From the NCBI GenBank assembly GCA_944389225.1, contig CALXLP010000015.1:1-33721 (forward strand): a stretch of 33,721 nt of DNA, written 5' to 3'. Under the pieces are notes generated by a model, which searched no databases, was not told where the DNA came from, and saw nothing but the letters and a program-made list of their open reading frames with translations. Source of the DNA: an uncultured Clostridia bacterium (lineage in GTDB: Bacteria > Bacillota > Clostridia > TANB77 > CAG-508). A program made the position numbers and the translations under genes. Positions 14,930-22,606 of this stretch are shown here, one piece after another. The first letter of the stretch is position 1; each line of letters begins with the position of its first letter.

Positions 14930-14958
14930 TTGTATTTTACGCAATTTTATGCTATAAT
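14930..14958 (+). promoter_or_regulatory. Promoter of the 43-aa basic peptide gene
   Basis: TTGTAT (14930-14935), 17 nt, TATAAT (14953-14958). A 50-60-nt leader follows that contains CTCTAGAG and a small stem (GCCTC/GGGGC) before the ribosome-binding site. Confidence 0.6.
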
Positions 14959-15018
14959 AATAAGTATAAAAAGCAAAGAAAGGGAGCCTCTAGAGTTAGG
15001 GGCCAAGGAAAAAACAAA

Positions 15019-15150
15019 ATGAAAGAAAACAAAAGAACTTTTAGAGATGCTTTTAAAGAAGGATTCGCCAAAGGCCGTAAAAAAGCTAAGGAAGAATCTT
15101 ATCGGGCCAGAAAGAACACTGGCTCACCAACAAAACGGGGACGCACTTAA
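15019..15150 (+). CDS. 43-aa strongly basic peptide
   Basis: The frame starts MKENKRTFRDAFKEGFAKGR and ends in a Lys/Arg-rich stretch with TKRGRT. It has a consensus promoter (TATAAT), a ribosome-binding site (CCAAGGA, 9 nt spacing) and a terminator hairpin overlapping the stop codon, so it is a complete single-gene unit. About one third of the residues are Lys or Arg, with a possible amphipathic helix (FRDAFKEGFAKGRKKAKEE). This suggests binding to RNA, DNA or ribosomes, though this is inference. The 3' half is richer in G and C than its surroundings. No family is recognised, and its length makes it easy to miss. Confidence 0.65.
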   Translation: MKENKRTFRDAFKEGFAKGRKKAKEESYRARKNTGSPTKRGRT

Positions 15151-15161
15151 CAGTGTGTCCC
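15138..15161 (+). terminator. Terminator of the 43-aa peptide gene
   Basis: GGGACGCAC (15138-15146) pairs with GTGTGTCCC (15153-15161) over 9 bp, one of them G-U, with a 6-nt loop containing the stop codon. The following tract (TTAATATG) is only moderately T-rich. Confidence 0.6.
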
Positions 15162-15187
15162 TTAATATGTATTTACAATATTATTTC

Positions 15188-16225
15188 CTATATTTTTATA
15201 TAATGATATTCACATGCACGAATTAATCGATTCATAATAGCAAGTCCGATTCCATCATTTTTAACCCCTTCAATAATAACAATATCTGGATTAAAAGAAT
15301 CTACTTTTCTTAAATCTTTAAATATATTTTGTGCAATTTCATTTAGATTTTCTTTAGAGCCATATAGAATCTTATTTTTCACCTCATAATATTGAGCATT
15401 TTCATTACATGAAATAACCAATGGATTTTTATATTTAGGAATGATTTCTTGTATTTCTTTAATCATTTTTTCATTATCTTCACTATATACTAATATACAA
15501 TCTGCTTTTGGTGCATAATGTCTATATTTCATTCCTGGAGATAATACTTTTTCATCAGTTTTAATATTCTTTAAAATATGTTCATCTATTTTTACAGTTC
15601 CTACTGCTTTCTTTATGTCTTCTGGAGAAATCTTACCTGGTCTTAAAATATTTGGAACGCCATCAACCACTCTTACTACTGTTGATTCTAGACCAACTTC
15701 ACATTCTCCTCCATCAACAATATAATCTACTTTATCAGAAAGTTCTTCAAAAATATCAGAAATATTAGTTCCACTTGGTCTTCCTGAAACATTGGCACTT
15801 GGCGCAGCAATTGGAACACCTGCATAAGAAATTAATTTATTAGCAATTCTTCCGCTTGGCATACGAACGCCTACTGTATCTAAACCTGCAGTAACAATAT
15901 CAGGAACAATATCTGTTCTATCTAAAATAATGGTAAATGGTCCTGGCCAAAATGTTTTCATTAATGTATATTCTATTTCAGATATATTTTTAGCAATTTT
16001 AGGTATCATATCAAAATTAGAGACATGCAAAATTAAAGGATTATCTTGTTCTCTTCCTTTGGCTGTATATATTTTTTTTACAGCATTTTCATCTAATCCA
16101 TTAGCACCTAATCCATATACGGTTTCTGTTGGAAATAAAACAAGTCCTCCATTTTTTATAATTTCTCCTGCTACTTTTAATTTAGAATAATCTGTTGTAT
16201 TTTTTAAATCTAAATATTTTTCCAA
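15188..16225 (-). CDS. tsaC/ywlC: L-threonylcarbamoyladenylate synthase (TsaC/Sua5)
   Basis: It makes threonylcarbamoyl-AMP from Thr, bicarbonate and ATP, the first step of t6A37 modification of ANN-decoding tRNAs. The YrdC domain has GLVLFPTETVYGLGANG, KGREQDNPLILHV, FWPGPFTIIL, GVRMPSG and APSANVSGRPSGT. The C-terminal Sua5 domain (~230-345) follows after SPGMKYRHYAPKA, so this is the long Sua5 form (345 residues). I chose TTG at 16225 because AGAAGG lies 7 nt upstream. The other TTG at 16246 coincides with the expected transcription start of the strong promoter at 16252-16280 and cannot have a ribosome-binding site. The gene is transcribed alone. Confidence 0.93.
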   Translation of the reverse strand: MEKYLDLKNTTDYSKLKVAGEIIKNGGLVLFPTETVYGLGANGLDENAVKKIYTAKGREQDNPLILHVSNFDMIPKIAKNISEIEYTLMKTFWPGPFTIILDRTDIVPDIVTAGLDTVGVRMPSGRIANKLISYAGVPIAAPSANVSGRPSGTNISDIFEELSDKVDYIVDGGECEVGLESTVVRVVDGVPNILRPGKISPEDIKKAVGTVKIDEHILKNIKTDEKVLSPGMKYRHYAPKADCILVYSEDNEKMIKEIQEIIPKYKNPLVISCNENAQYYEVKNKILYGSKENLNEIAQNIFKDLRKVDSFNPDIVIIEGVKNDGIGLAIMNRLIRACEYHYIKI

Positions 16226-16251
16226 TGTTTTACCTTCTTTCTTCAATGTAT

Positions 16252-16280
16252 ATTATAATGTATTTTTATTATTTTATCAA
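16252..16280 (-). promoter_or_regulatory. Promoter of tsaC
   Basis: TTGATA (16275-16280), 17 nt, TATAAT (16252-16257) on the minus strand. The expected transcript start near 16245 leaves a leader of only ~20 nt and supports the TTG start at 16225. Confidence 0.75.
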
Positions 16281-16305
16281 GCTTTATGTAAATATATAAT
16301 ACAAA

Positions 16306-16332
16306 AAACTGTTCAATAAAATTGAACAGTTT
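16306..16332 (-). terminator. Terminator of the first DUF2207 gene
   Basis: A perfect 12-bp stem (AAACTGTTCAAT at 16306-16317, ATTGAACAGTTT at 16321-16332) with a 3-nt loop is followed by T-rich sequence on both strands. It starts 10 nt after the stop at 16342. Confidence 0.85.
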
Positions 16333-16341
16333 CATTTTTTA

Positions 16342-18357
16342 TTATCTTCCGCCCATTCCGGCCTCCGGCCTCCTCCGCCGTCCGCCGCCTCCAGAGAAGC
16401 CTCCGCCTCCTCCGGAACCACTAGATGCATTATGGATTGCAATTTGTGCAACTGATGTTGAATATGCTCTAGATACACCTTGATCTAACATAGATATGGT
16501 TGATGTACCAATCGTATGTGTTGTATAATAAATAGGATTTGCTGAGAAATAGATAATTGGATAATTCTTTTTCATTTCTTCATCCCAAGTATCTTCAAGA
16601 AATACTGTTGGATATTTTGCTTTCATTTGATCAATTACTTTATTAGCTATTCCAAAAGCAGTTGCATAAACAAGATATTTTTCCCAAACAGCTAATTGAG
16701 GTAAATCTTTTTCATCTAATAAAGAATAATCTTCCAAAAATCTTTTTAGTGCCGTCCATTGTATTTTTTCATCATAACCTTTTTGTGTAATAACGGCTAT
16801 CTTATTTTCTATTTTAGATTTTAAGTGTAAAGAATATAAGATAACAATTATTAATGGTAATATTCCAATTGTAAATGCTGTTAAACTTTCCCTCCAGCCG
16901 ATTGCTAAGGAAATATCAACAGGCATTTGGAAACTTGGAATATGCAGAATTGCTGAAAAAGTTAATAGAAAAATATAAATACATAAAATTCCGTTGAAAA
17001 ACATACTGGCTGATTTAGATTTTCTGTATACATTCTCTTCTCTTTTATCTATATATTGCATATGATATAATTCATTTCTAGTTTCATTTACCATACGATT
17101 TATATATACACTATAGTTTGAATAATGTTCTTTTGCATATTCATTTAATTCTTTAATTTCTAATTTTTCTTTGCCTTTACTTGCCTCTGATAATAATTTA
17201 TAAACTTCATACTCTTCCTTTTTTAAAGAGCTTCCATCACCTATTAAAGAAATATAAATATTTTCTCCTTCTGTTTCTAATGTAATTACCTTTTTTAAAC
17301 ATAAGTTTAATATAGTAGAAGCAACCATTTCTGACTGTACAGTTGACGTTTCCAATTTTTCTTTTTCAAATTGATAAAGGTAAACAGCTTCATTAGGTGT
17401 AGAATCTCCGTCTCTAGGAATTTCTCTATAATATTTCAAATCTTTTTTAATGATACCATCATTTTCTTTTTTATTAATTCTTCTATATTTTACAATTTTT
17501 ATAATATAAATAATCAATATAATTGCATAAATTGCTATGATAATACTTTTTGTTATCATAGATTGTTTATTGGTCTCATTTGACCATTCTGTTTCTTCCT
17601 CTATAATTCTGTCTATATTATGATATCTTCTTTCTTTATTTTCTGATACATTAAATATATCTTCTGTTGTTACCACTCTTACTTCTAACATCGCACCTGG
17701 TCTTAGGTTGTTGATTTCAAATTCTACTGTATCATTAGAAGTTCTTTCAATATTTCCATTAACTTGACCATGTCCCCATACTTTTAGATTTTCTATATTT
17801 TGAACACCTTGTGGTAATGTGATTTTTCCTGTTAAAGATTTTACTGGAATTGCATTTACCCCTTCTTCAATGAATTTCCAATAAAATTCTTGGCAATCAT
17901 AATAACTAGTAATAACATCTTCAATTTTATAAGAAACTTGATATTTTCGATTTCCTGAAAGATTACTCATACCGGTTCCCCAAGCAATCTCAAACACATT
18001 TCCTCCAATATCTAATGCATAAAACAAATTGTTTCCAACATGATATACTTCTTGATAAATTTCTGTTAATTCCAAATTGTTCTCTAAGTCTTTTACTTTT
18101 ACATCTGTAATATTTCCATATAAATAATTAGAAAGTGAAAAGTTCTTAAATAACGTTCCTGTATTTTCTACATATACATCCCATGTTTCTACAACATTAA
18201 TACTCCCATCTTGATTTAATGATACATTATAATCTAGATGATTTAAGTATTGTACTTTTTCATTACTACTTTCTCCTGCTATTGCCATAACAAAAAATAT
18301 AGAAACAACTGCTGATATAATGACCATTATCAATATTTTTTTCAAAAATTTTTTCAT
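16342..18357 (-). CDS. DUF2207 membrane protein 1
   Basis: This protein is predicted to be exported. It has a signal/TM helix (~6-27, ILIMVIISAVVSIFFVMAIA) and an extracytoplasmic DUF2207 domain (YNVSLNQDGSINVVETWDVY, ~35-240). Next come a TM helix (SIIIAIYAIILIIYIIKIV, ~265-285), a cytoplasmic region with a winged-helix-like segment, two more TM helices (~450-500), and the conserved LEDYSLLDEKDLPQLAVWEK followed by YLVYATAFGIA. Members usually end in a poly-Gly tail. Here the tail is interrupted by RRRRPEA, encoded by a GC-rich block, before ending GMGGR. The second of two adjacent ATGs (18357) has better spacing from GGAGG. Function of the family is unknown. A paralogue lies 2 kb away. Confidence 0.85.
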   Translation of the reverse strand: MKKFLKKILIMVIISAVVSIFFVMAIAGESSNEKVQYLNHLDYNVSLNQDGSINVVETWDVYVENTGTLFKNFSLSNYLYGNITDVKVKDLENNLELTEIYQEVYHVGNNLFYALDIGGNVFEIAWGTGMSNLSGNRKYQVSYKIEDVITSYYDCQEFYWKFIEEGVNAIPVKSLTGKITLPQGVQNIENLKVWGHGQVNGNIERTSNDTVEFEINNLRPGAMLEVRVVTTEDIFNVSENKERRYHNIDRIIEEETEWSNETNKQSMITKSIIIAIYAIILIIYIIKIVKYRRINKKENDGIIKKDLKYYREIPRDGDSTPNEAVYLYQFEKEKLETSTVQSEMVASTILNLCLKKVITLETEGENIYISLIGDGSSLKKEEYEVYKLLSEASKGKEKLEIKELNEYAKEHYSNYSVYINRMVNETRNELYHMQYIDKREENVYRKSKSASMFFNGILCIYIFLLTFSAILHIPSFQMPVDISLAIGWRESLTAFTIGILPLIIVILYSLHLKSKIENKIAVITQKGYDEKIQWTALKRFLEDYSLLDEKDLPQLAVWEKYLVYATAFGIANKVIDQMKAKYPTVFLEDTWDEEMKKNYPIIYFSANPIYYTTHTIGTSTISMLDQGVSRAYSTSVAQIAIHNASSGSGGGGGFSGGGGRRRRPEAGMGGR
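16361..16389 (-). repeat. GC-rich 7-nt repeat patch in DUF2207 gene 1
   Basis: Within the poly-Gly tail the minus strand reads CGGCGGA twice, then GGA, then GGCCGGA twice, in a genome otherwise below 30 % GC. Apart from one triplet it is identical to the patch at 20267-20292 in the paralogue. The unit is 7 nt long, so a gain or loss of one unit changes the reading frame of the tail. Here the frame returns to the normal Gly-rich ending (GMGGR). Confidence 0.7.
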
Positions 18358-18512
18358 CATTCCCCTCCTTCGATTTATATCATATCATAAGTTTCAAAAA
18401 ATATATATATTTTTTACATTTTTTTAAAAATACTGGACATGTTTTCCATATTTGTGATATCATAGTAAAGAACTTAAGATAAATTTTTTGATTTTTAATG
18501 GAGGTATAAAAT

Positions 18513-18899
18513 ATGATTAAGAATTTAAAAATATTTTCTATGATAGCAATATTATTTATGTTATTGTCTTTTACTACAACTGTTTTTGCAGTAGATATGG
18601 ATATCAATGAAACAAATAGTGAAAATACAACATCTAATACGTCTAACACATCTAACACTTCTAATACATCTAATACATCAAGCAATTCAAATTCAACGAC
18701 AAATTCTTCTAGGACAAACACTTCTACTAATACTTCTTCAACAACTAGTTCTTCGCCTACTACAAATACAACAACAGTACAAAGTAGTTTGCCTGAAAGT
18801 GATTTAGGAATATCAAATGTTTTATCAATTATTTTAATTGCAATTGGTGTATTATTAATATTATTAGCGATTGCCATTTTAATCAGACTTGGTAAATAA
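18513..18899 (+). CDS. Small signal-peptide protein with Thr/Ser/Asn repeats and C-terminal TM
   Basis: This 128-residue protein has a cleavable-type signal peptide (FSMIAILFMLLSFTTTVFAV, ~7-26). A ~65-residue low-complexity region follows with at least five TSN tripeptides encoded by imperfect 9-nt repeats. It ends in a hydrophobic C-terminal helix (VLSIILIAIGVLLILLAIAI) and RLGK. It should be anchored by the C-terminus with the repeat domain outside. The composition matches the tail of the penicillin-binding protein at 9127, so it may be a wall-spanning linker. GGAGG lies 7 nt before ATG. It is followed by its own terminator. No family recognised. Confidence 0.75.
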   Translation: MIKNLKIFSMIAILFMLLSFTTTVFAVDMDINETNSENTTSNTSNTSNTSNTSNTSSNSNSTTNSSRTNTSTNTSSTTSSSPTTNTTTVQSSLPESDLGISNVLSIILIAIGVLLILLAIAILIRLGK

Positions 18900-18916
18900 T
18901 AAATGATTAAGTTTTT

Positions 18917-18944
18917 AGATTTTAACTTTTCTTAGTTAAAATCT
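18917..18944 (+). terminator. Terminator of the TSN-repeat protein gene
   Basis: An 11-bp perfect stem (AGATTTTAACT at 18917-18927, AGTTAAAATCT at 18934-18944) with a 6-nt loop is followed by TTTTTTG. Confidence 0.85.
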
Positions 18945-19077
18945 TTTTTGTTTTCAAATGTTTTTATCTTTGTTTTGCAATTTTTTCATGTATAATTCTC
19001 CAATATTTTTAGATAATATTAATGAGAATATATTGTCTAATATTATTTTCATTATATTTTTTAAAGGAGGATTAGAT

Positions 19078-19578
19078 ATGCAAAAGAAATTATTTGCAAC
19101 ATTTGCAATCATTATAGCTATCGCATTTTCATTTTCTGTATGTTTTGCAGCAGATATGTTAACAGATGCAACTAATGCTGTAAGAGATACAGTTACAAAT
19201 GCTGGCAATACAGTGGAAGATACTATGCAAAACGCTGGTAATGCTGTCCAAGGTGCCATGAATACTGCTGGTGATACTATGCAAGATTCTATGGATAAAA
19301 CAGAAAATACAATGGGAAATGCCGGAAATGCAATCGAAAATACTGGTAATACCATAGAAACAGACATGAACGATTCGACATCTAGAGATACTGACAGAAA
19401 CGATGATACTTATACTGCTACAAGAACATCAACTAATGGAAATGCTACTTTTATGGGAATGAATGCAACTGCTTGGACTTGGTTAATTCTAGGTATTGCT
19501 GCAATTGCTATTATCGCAGTTGTTTGGTATTACTCAATGCAAATCACTTCTGAGAATAATCATTCAAGAAGAGATTAA
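19078..19578 (+). CDS. Secreted/anchored protein with 11-residue (LEA-like) repeats
   Basis: This is a 166-residue protein. ATG at 19078 follows AAAGGAGG by 7 nt, and the longer frame from 18958 overlaps the previous terminator and lacks a ribosome-binding site. It has a signal peptide (MQKKLFATFAIIIAIAFSFS, cleaved near VCFAAD). Six 11-residue repeats follow: NAVRDTVTNAG, NTVEDTMQNAG, NAVQGAMNTAG, DTMQDSMDKTE, NTMGNAGNAIE, NTGNTIETDMN. Then come a Thr/Asp/Arg-rich linker and a C-terminal TM helix (AWTWLILGIAAIAIIAVVWY). Hendecads of this type are known from LEA and apolipoprotein-like proteins, which form amphipathic helices on membranes. It shares architecture with the previous gene and ends in a strong terminator. 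The function is unknown. Confidence 0.8.
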   Translation: MQKKLFATFAIIIAIAFSFSVCFAADMLTDATNAVRDTVTNAGNTVEDTMQNAGNAVQGAMNTAGDTMQDSMDKTENTMGNAGNAIENTGNTIETDMNDSTSRDTDRNDDTYTATRTSTNGNATFMGMNATAWTWLILGIAAIAIIAVVWYYSMQITSENNHSRRD

Positions 19579-19634
19579 TCTTTATGTTTTTTCGAGAGTC
19601 TAAAAATATGTAATTACCTTTAAAAACTAAAAAA

Positions 19635-19663
19635 AGTTCTCGCAAAACAAGATTTGTCTTGAA
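19635..19663 (+). repeat. Dispersed 29-nt sequence, second copy near the recombinase
   Basis: AAAAGTTCTC followed by a partly conserved stretch and AGATTTGTC recurs, inverted, at about 12879-12907 with about 24 of 29 matching positions and no gap. Both copies lie just after a gene end beside a terminator. The copy here contains a short stem CAAGA/TCTTG. Confidence 0.4.
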
Positions 19664-19696
19664 CAGATAGAAATTTTAGAAGATTTCTATCTGTTC
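19661..19696 (+). terminator. Terminator of the hendecad-repeat protein gene
   Basis: A perfect 13-bp stem (GAACAGATAGAAA at 19661-19673, TTTCTATCTGTTC at 19684-19696) with a 10-nt loop is followed by TATTTTATT. Confidence 0.85.
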
Positions 19697-19752
19697 TATT
19701 TTATTATTGAATAATCTATGGTATAATATTCAAAAAATGAAGAGGTAATTAT

Positions 19753-20211
19753 ATGAATACAAAGTTAATTGCAAAAAATCCAACAGCATATCATAATTAT
19801 ACTATTGAAGATAAAATGGAAGCTGGAATTGTGTTATTTGGAACAGAAATAAAATCTATTCGAGCTGGTAAAGTAAATTTAAAAGATAGCTATGCCAATA
19901 TTAAAAATGGTGAAGTCTATATATCTGGTATGCATATTAGTCCTTATGAACATGGAAATATTTTTAATAAGAATCCTTTAAGAGATAGAAAACTTTTATT
20001 AAATAAAAGAGAAATTAATCGATTAATTGGACTTACTAAACAGAAAGGATATGCTTTAATTCCTATCAGTATCTATTTTAAAGGAAATTTTGTTAAAGTG
20101 GAGTTAGGTATTGGAAAAGGAAAAAAATTATATGATAAACGTCAAGATATTGCTAAAAAAGATGCAGAAAAACGAATTAATCAAGCTATGAAACAAAAAT
20201 ACAGAGACTAA
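19753..20211 (+). CDS. smpB: SsrA-binding protein SmpB
   Basis: SmpB binds tmRNA and delivers it to stalled ribosomes for trans-translation. The 152-residue length is normal. It shows [50 protein letters not shown], and the C-terminal basic tail [20 protein letters not shown] that enters the mRNA channel. GAGG lies about 9 nt before ATG. No tmRNA gene is seen next to it in this window. It converges on the second DUF2207 gene and shares a terminator hairpin that encodes its last residues (KYRD). Confidence 0.97.
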   Translation: MNTKLIAKNPTAYHNYTIEDKMEAGIVLFGTEIKSIRAGKVNLKDSYANIKNGEVYISGMHISPYEHGNIFNKNPLRDRKLLLNKREINRLIGLTKQKGYALIPISIYFKGNFVKVELGIGKGKKLYDKRQDIAKKDAEKRINQAMKQKYRD

Positions 20212-20231
20212 ACATTAAGTTTAATCTCTGT
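20201..20231. terminator. Bidirectional terminator between smpB and DUF2207 gene 2
   Basis: ACAGAGACTAAAC (20201-20213) and GTTTAATCTCTGT (20219-20231) pair over 13 bp with one mismatch. The hairpin includes the 3' ends of both convergent genes, so both proteins end in the same four residues, KYRD. Confidence 0.75.
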
Positions 20232-22515
20232 ATTTTAAATTTATTTTAGAAACGACCTCCACCGCCGCCTCCGGCCTCCGCCGTCCGCCGCCACCAGATG
20301 AACCGCCTCCGAAGCCTCCACCTGAACTATATGAAGATGAACTGATACTTGATGAGCTATTGCTGATAGCTTTCTGTACACTCTTATTTAATTCTCTTGT
20401 CAAATTTAAATTGATACTTTGATATATTAATAGATTTGTATCTATTCGATTTGTATTTCCCTGATTTATATCTGTTATATACATTTTCATTCGTTTTTCA
20501 ACTTTATCAGCACACCCTAATACAGTAGCTGTCACTAAATATTTTTCCCATAATGTGATTTCTGGTAAATCTTTTTCATCAAATTTACTGAAATTTTTTA
20601 AGAATCGCTTATGTGCTAACCATTTTGAATATGCTTCTTTTCCCTTCATTGTTCTGTCTTTATTTTGACATCCTATGATTATATAAATACTATTTAAAAT
20701 AGTGATTCCTATTACATATTCAAAAATTTGTACAACTTGATTATTTAATCCATAAAATACTCCATATGCCATCCATACACTAGCAATGTAATTGATAATA
20801 GCTAGAACAATATATATAATTGTTCCTTTGTTTTCTTTGAAATATTCTTTGTATCCTGCTTCTTCTTTTGTTACTTTCTTAAATTCATCCATTTTATTTA
20901 TTAATTTTCTAGCATTACTTGTTGTTTTACCATAATTTTTCAAATCTTGTATTTTACATTTATTATCTTTTCCAATCAACTTAAATAATACATTTAACAC
21001 AACTGCTTCTGCACTTGTTCCTGTGTATTCTTCGTTTGAAAGAATTAATGTTATATCTTTATTATTTGGAGTTTGTTCGTAAGTGATTATTTTTTTATTA
21101 ATTAAATTTAAAATTGTGGCTGAAAATCCTATATTCGTACTCTTTCTCTTCATTAGATATTCTAAAACATTAGGATTATCTTCTGTTGGAAATTCTCTAT
21201 AATATTGACCTTTAAATTTATGTCTTTCATTTATTATTTTTGTAAGTATATATATATCTAAAACACCTATAATAGAATTTATTACAATCACAAAGATTGT
21301 CCAATTTTTTCGTATTCCTGCTTCTTTTACATTTAATATTTCCTCTAAATTTTTATATTTTTTTAAATATTCTTCTTTTACTTCTTGGTCAAAACCTTCT
21401 TCTATTTCTTCTTTGAAATCTTCCAATCTATCTCTATTTAAAGAATAATAATTATCATCTTCTAAACTTTCCAAACTATATTGCAAATTTTCTTTCCAAT
21501 TTTGATTAACCAAATCTTTTGTTTGTTCAATTCTATATAAAAAATCTTGTTTTTGTTCACTGTCTTCATCTAACTGATTTACTAATTCTAGTGCTGTATT
21601 GTAGTAATATATTCTTGGATTTTCTTCCAAGTCTAAAACAGCTTGACTTGCTTCATTTTCTAATTCTAATTTTGCATTTTCTCTTTCTCTATTTGCTGTA
21701 TCTGCCATCATCTGTTCATATCTTAAAATATTATCTCTTCCATTTACATTAGATCTTTTCGTTGCATATGGTACAAGATTTTTATCAAACATAATTCTTA
21801 TAGTTTCAGGTGTATAGCTATCAACATTCGTATCTTCAAAATACAATGTCCTAGAATTTAGAATTTGATTTCTTCCTGTTAATGGTCCATGACTCCAAAT
21901 TCTAACATCACTATCTTCCCCTGGTAAATGTATTAAGACTTGAAAATCTTGTACATCTTCCTCAAATTGGTCACCTAGAACATTCCAATATAGTTCTGCT
22001 ACATCATTATGTACAACTACAGCATCTGTTATGGTATATTCTATACAGATCACTTTGTTTTTATTATTGGGACAATAAATCTTAAAATCTGTACCATATG
22101 TCTTTTGTGTAAGTTCATACACTCCATATTGTCCGTTAGATGCTCTATTTACTTCTTTGTAAGTAGTTTCTATCTTTCCAATATCACTCATGGAATGAAA
22201 ATTTTCTTGTGATATATCATACACTTTTATATCTTTCATAGATGTTCCATTATATATATCAGTATTTCCTGCAAAATTGCTATATATTCCTGTAAATGTA
22301 GTTGCATAAATATTCTCAAAGTCAACATCTCTTAATCTACCATTATATTCTCCGTTAAGCCATGCAGCTTCCTTTACCGTTATAGAACCATCTTCATTTA
22401 TTGATATATCTTGATATAATAATTTTGTTGTTTCTTCTGCTGCAGATACTTTACTTGTTACTAAAAATATTAAAAAAACTGCCATAAATAATAAAATTAT
22501 TCTTATCTTTTTCAT
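20221..22515 (-). CDS. DUF2207 membrane protein 2, tail apparently frameshifted
   Basis: This 764-residue paralogue of the protein at 16342 has a signal peptide (IILLFMAVFLIFLVTSKVSA, ~5-25) and an extracytoplasmic DUF2207 domain (~30-260). A predicted coiled coil (~275-395, not present in the paralogue) follows, then a TM helix (NWTIFVIVINSIIGVLDIYI) and two further TM helices (~565-620). It also has the conserved LKNFSKFDEKDLPEITLWEK motif. After SSGGGFGGGSSGGGG the frame passes through a GC-rich patch (RRRPEA) and continues as VEVVSKINLKYRD into the terminator shared with smpB. In another frame the same DNA reads GGGGGRF and stops at 20246-20248, the normal kind of ending for the family. 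A small insertion or deletion in the patch is therefore likely. GGGGG lies 6 nt before the ATG. Confidence 0.85.
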   Translation of the reverse strand: MKKIRIILLFMAVFLIFLVTSKVSAAEETTKLLYQDISINEDGSITVKEAAWLNGEYNGRLRDVDFENIYATTFTGIYSNFAGNTDIYNGTSMKDIKVYDISQENFHSMSDIGKIETTYKEVNRASNGQYGVYELTQKTYGTDFKIYCPNNKNKVICIEYTITDAVVVHNDVAELYWNVLGDQFEEDVQDFQVLIHLPGEDSDVRIWSHGPLTGRNQILNSRTLYFEDTNVDSYTPETIRIMFDKNLVPYATKRSNVNGRDNILRYEQMMADTANRERENAKLELENEASQAVLDLEENPRIYYYNTALELVNQLDEDSEQKQDFLYRIEQTKDLVNQNWKENLQYSLESLEDDNYYSLNRDRLEDFKEEIEEGFDQEVKEEYLKKYKNLEEILNVKEAGIRKNWTIFVIVINSIIGVLDIYILTKIINERHKFKGQYYREFPTEDNPNVLEYLMKRKSTNIGFSATILNLINKKIITYEQTPNNKDITLILSNEEYTGTSAEAVVLNVLFKLIGKDNKCKIQDLKNYGKTTSNARKLINKMDEFKKVTKEEAGYKEYFKENKGTIIYIVLAIINYIASVWMAYGVFYGLNNQVVQIFEYVIGITILNSIYIIIGCQNKDRTMKGKEAYSKWLAHKRFLKNFSKFDEKDLPEITLWEKYLVTATVLGCADKVEKRMKMYITDINQGNTNRIDTNLLIYQSINLNLTRELNKSVQKAISNSSSSISSSSYSSGGGFGGGSSGGGGRRRPEAAVEVVSKINLKYRD
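20267..20292 (-). repeat. GC-rich 7-nt repeat patch in DUF2207 gene 2
   Basis: Minus-strand CGGCGGA twice, then GGCCGGA once and GGC. It matches the patch at 16361-16389 except that one GGA triplet is missing, and the following GGCCGGA copy is also absent here. It marks the point after which the Gly-rich ending lies out of frame. Confidence 0.7.
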
Positions 22516-22537
22516 TCTAATCCCCCATATATAAATG

Positions 22538-22573
22538 AATGATATAGGAATAACTTCTTACTCCTATATCATT
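22538..22573. terminator. Stem-loop after the aldolase gene
   Basis: A perfect 12-bp inverted repeat (AATGATATAGGA at 22538-22549, TCCTATATCATT at 22562-22573) lies between the aldolase stop and the DUF2207 start. The T-run follows on the plus strand only, so for the minus-strand aldolase transcript it may work as a weak terminator or a 3'-end barrier. Confidence 0.5.
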
Positions 22574-22606
22574 TTTTGTCCATATAATATGTTTAATTTA
22601 TTATTT

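Noticed and set aside
14959..15018. Riboswitch in the leader of the 43-aa gene
   Set aside because: Only one short imperfect stem is present, and no known aptamer pattern is recognisable in ~60 nt.
18620..18720. CRISPR-like regular repeats
   Set aside because: The repeats are contiguous in-frame 9-nt units coding TSN without spacers.
18380..18877. Minus-strand Val/Glu/Leu-rich frame opposite the TSN-repeat gene
   Set aside because: Repeat composition mirrors the sense strand, and the sense frame has a signal peptide and strong ribosome-binding site.
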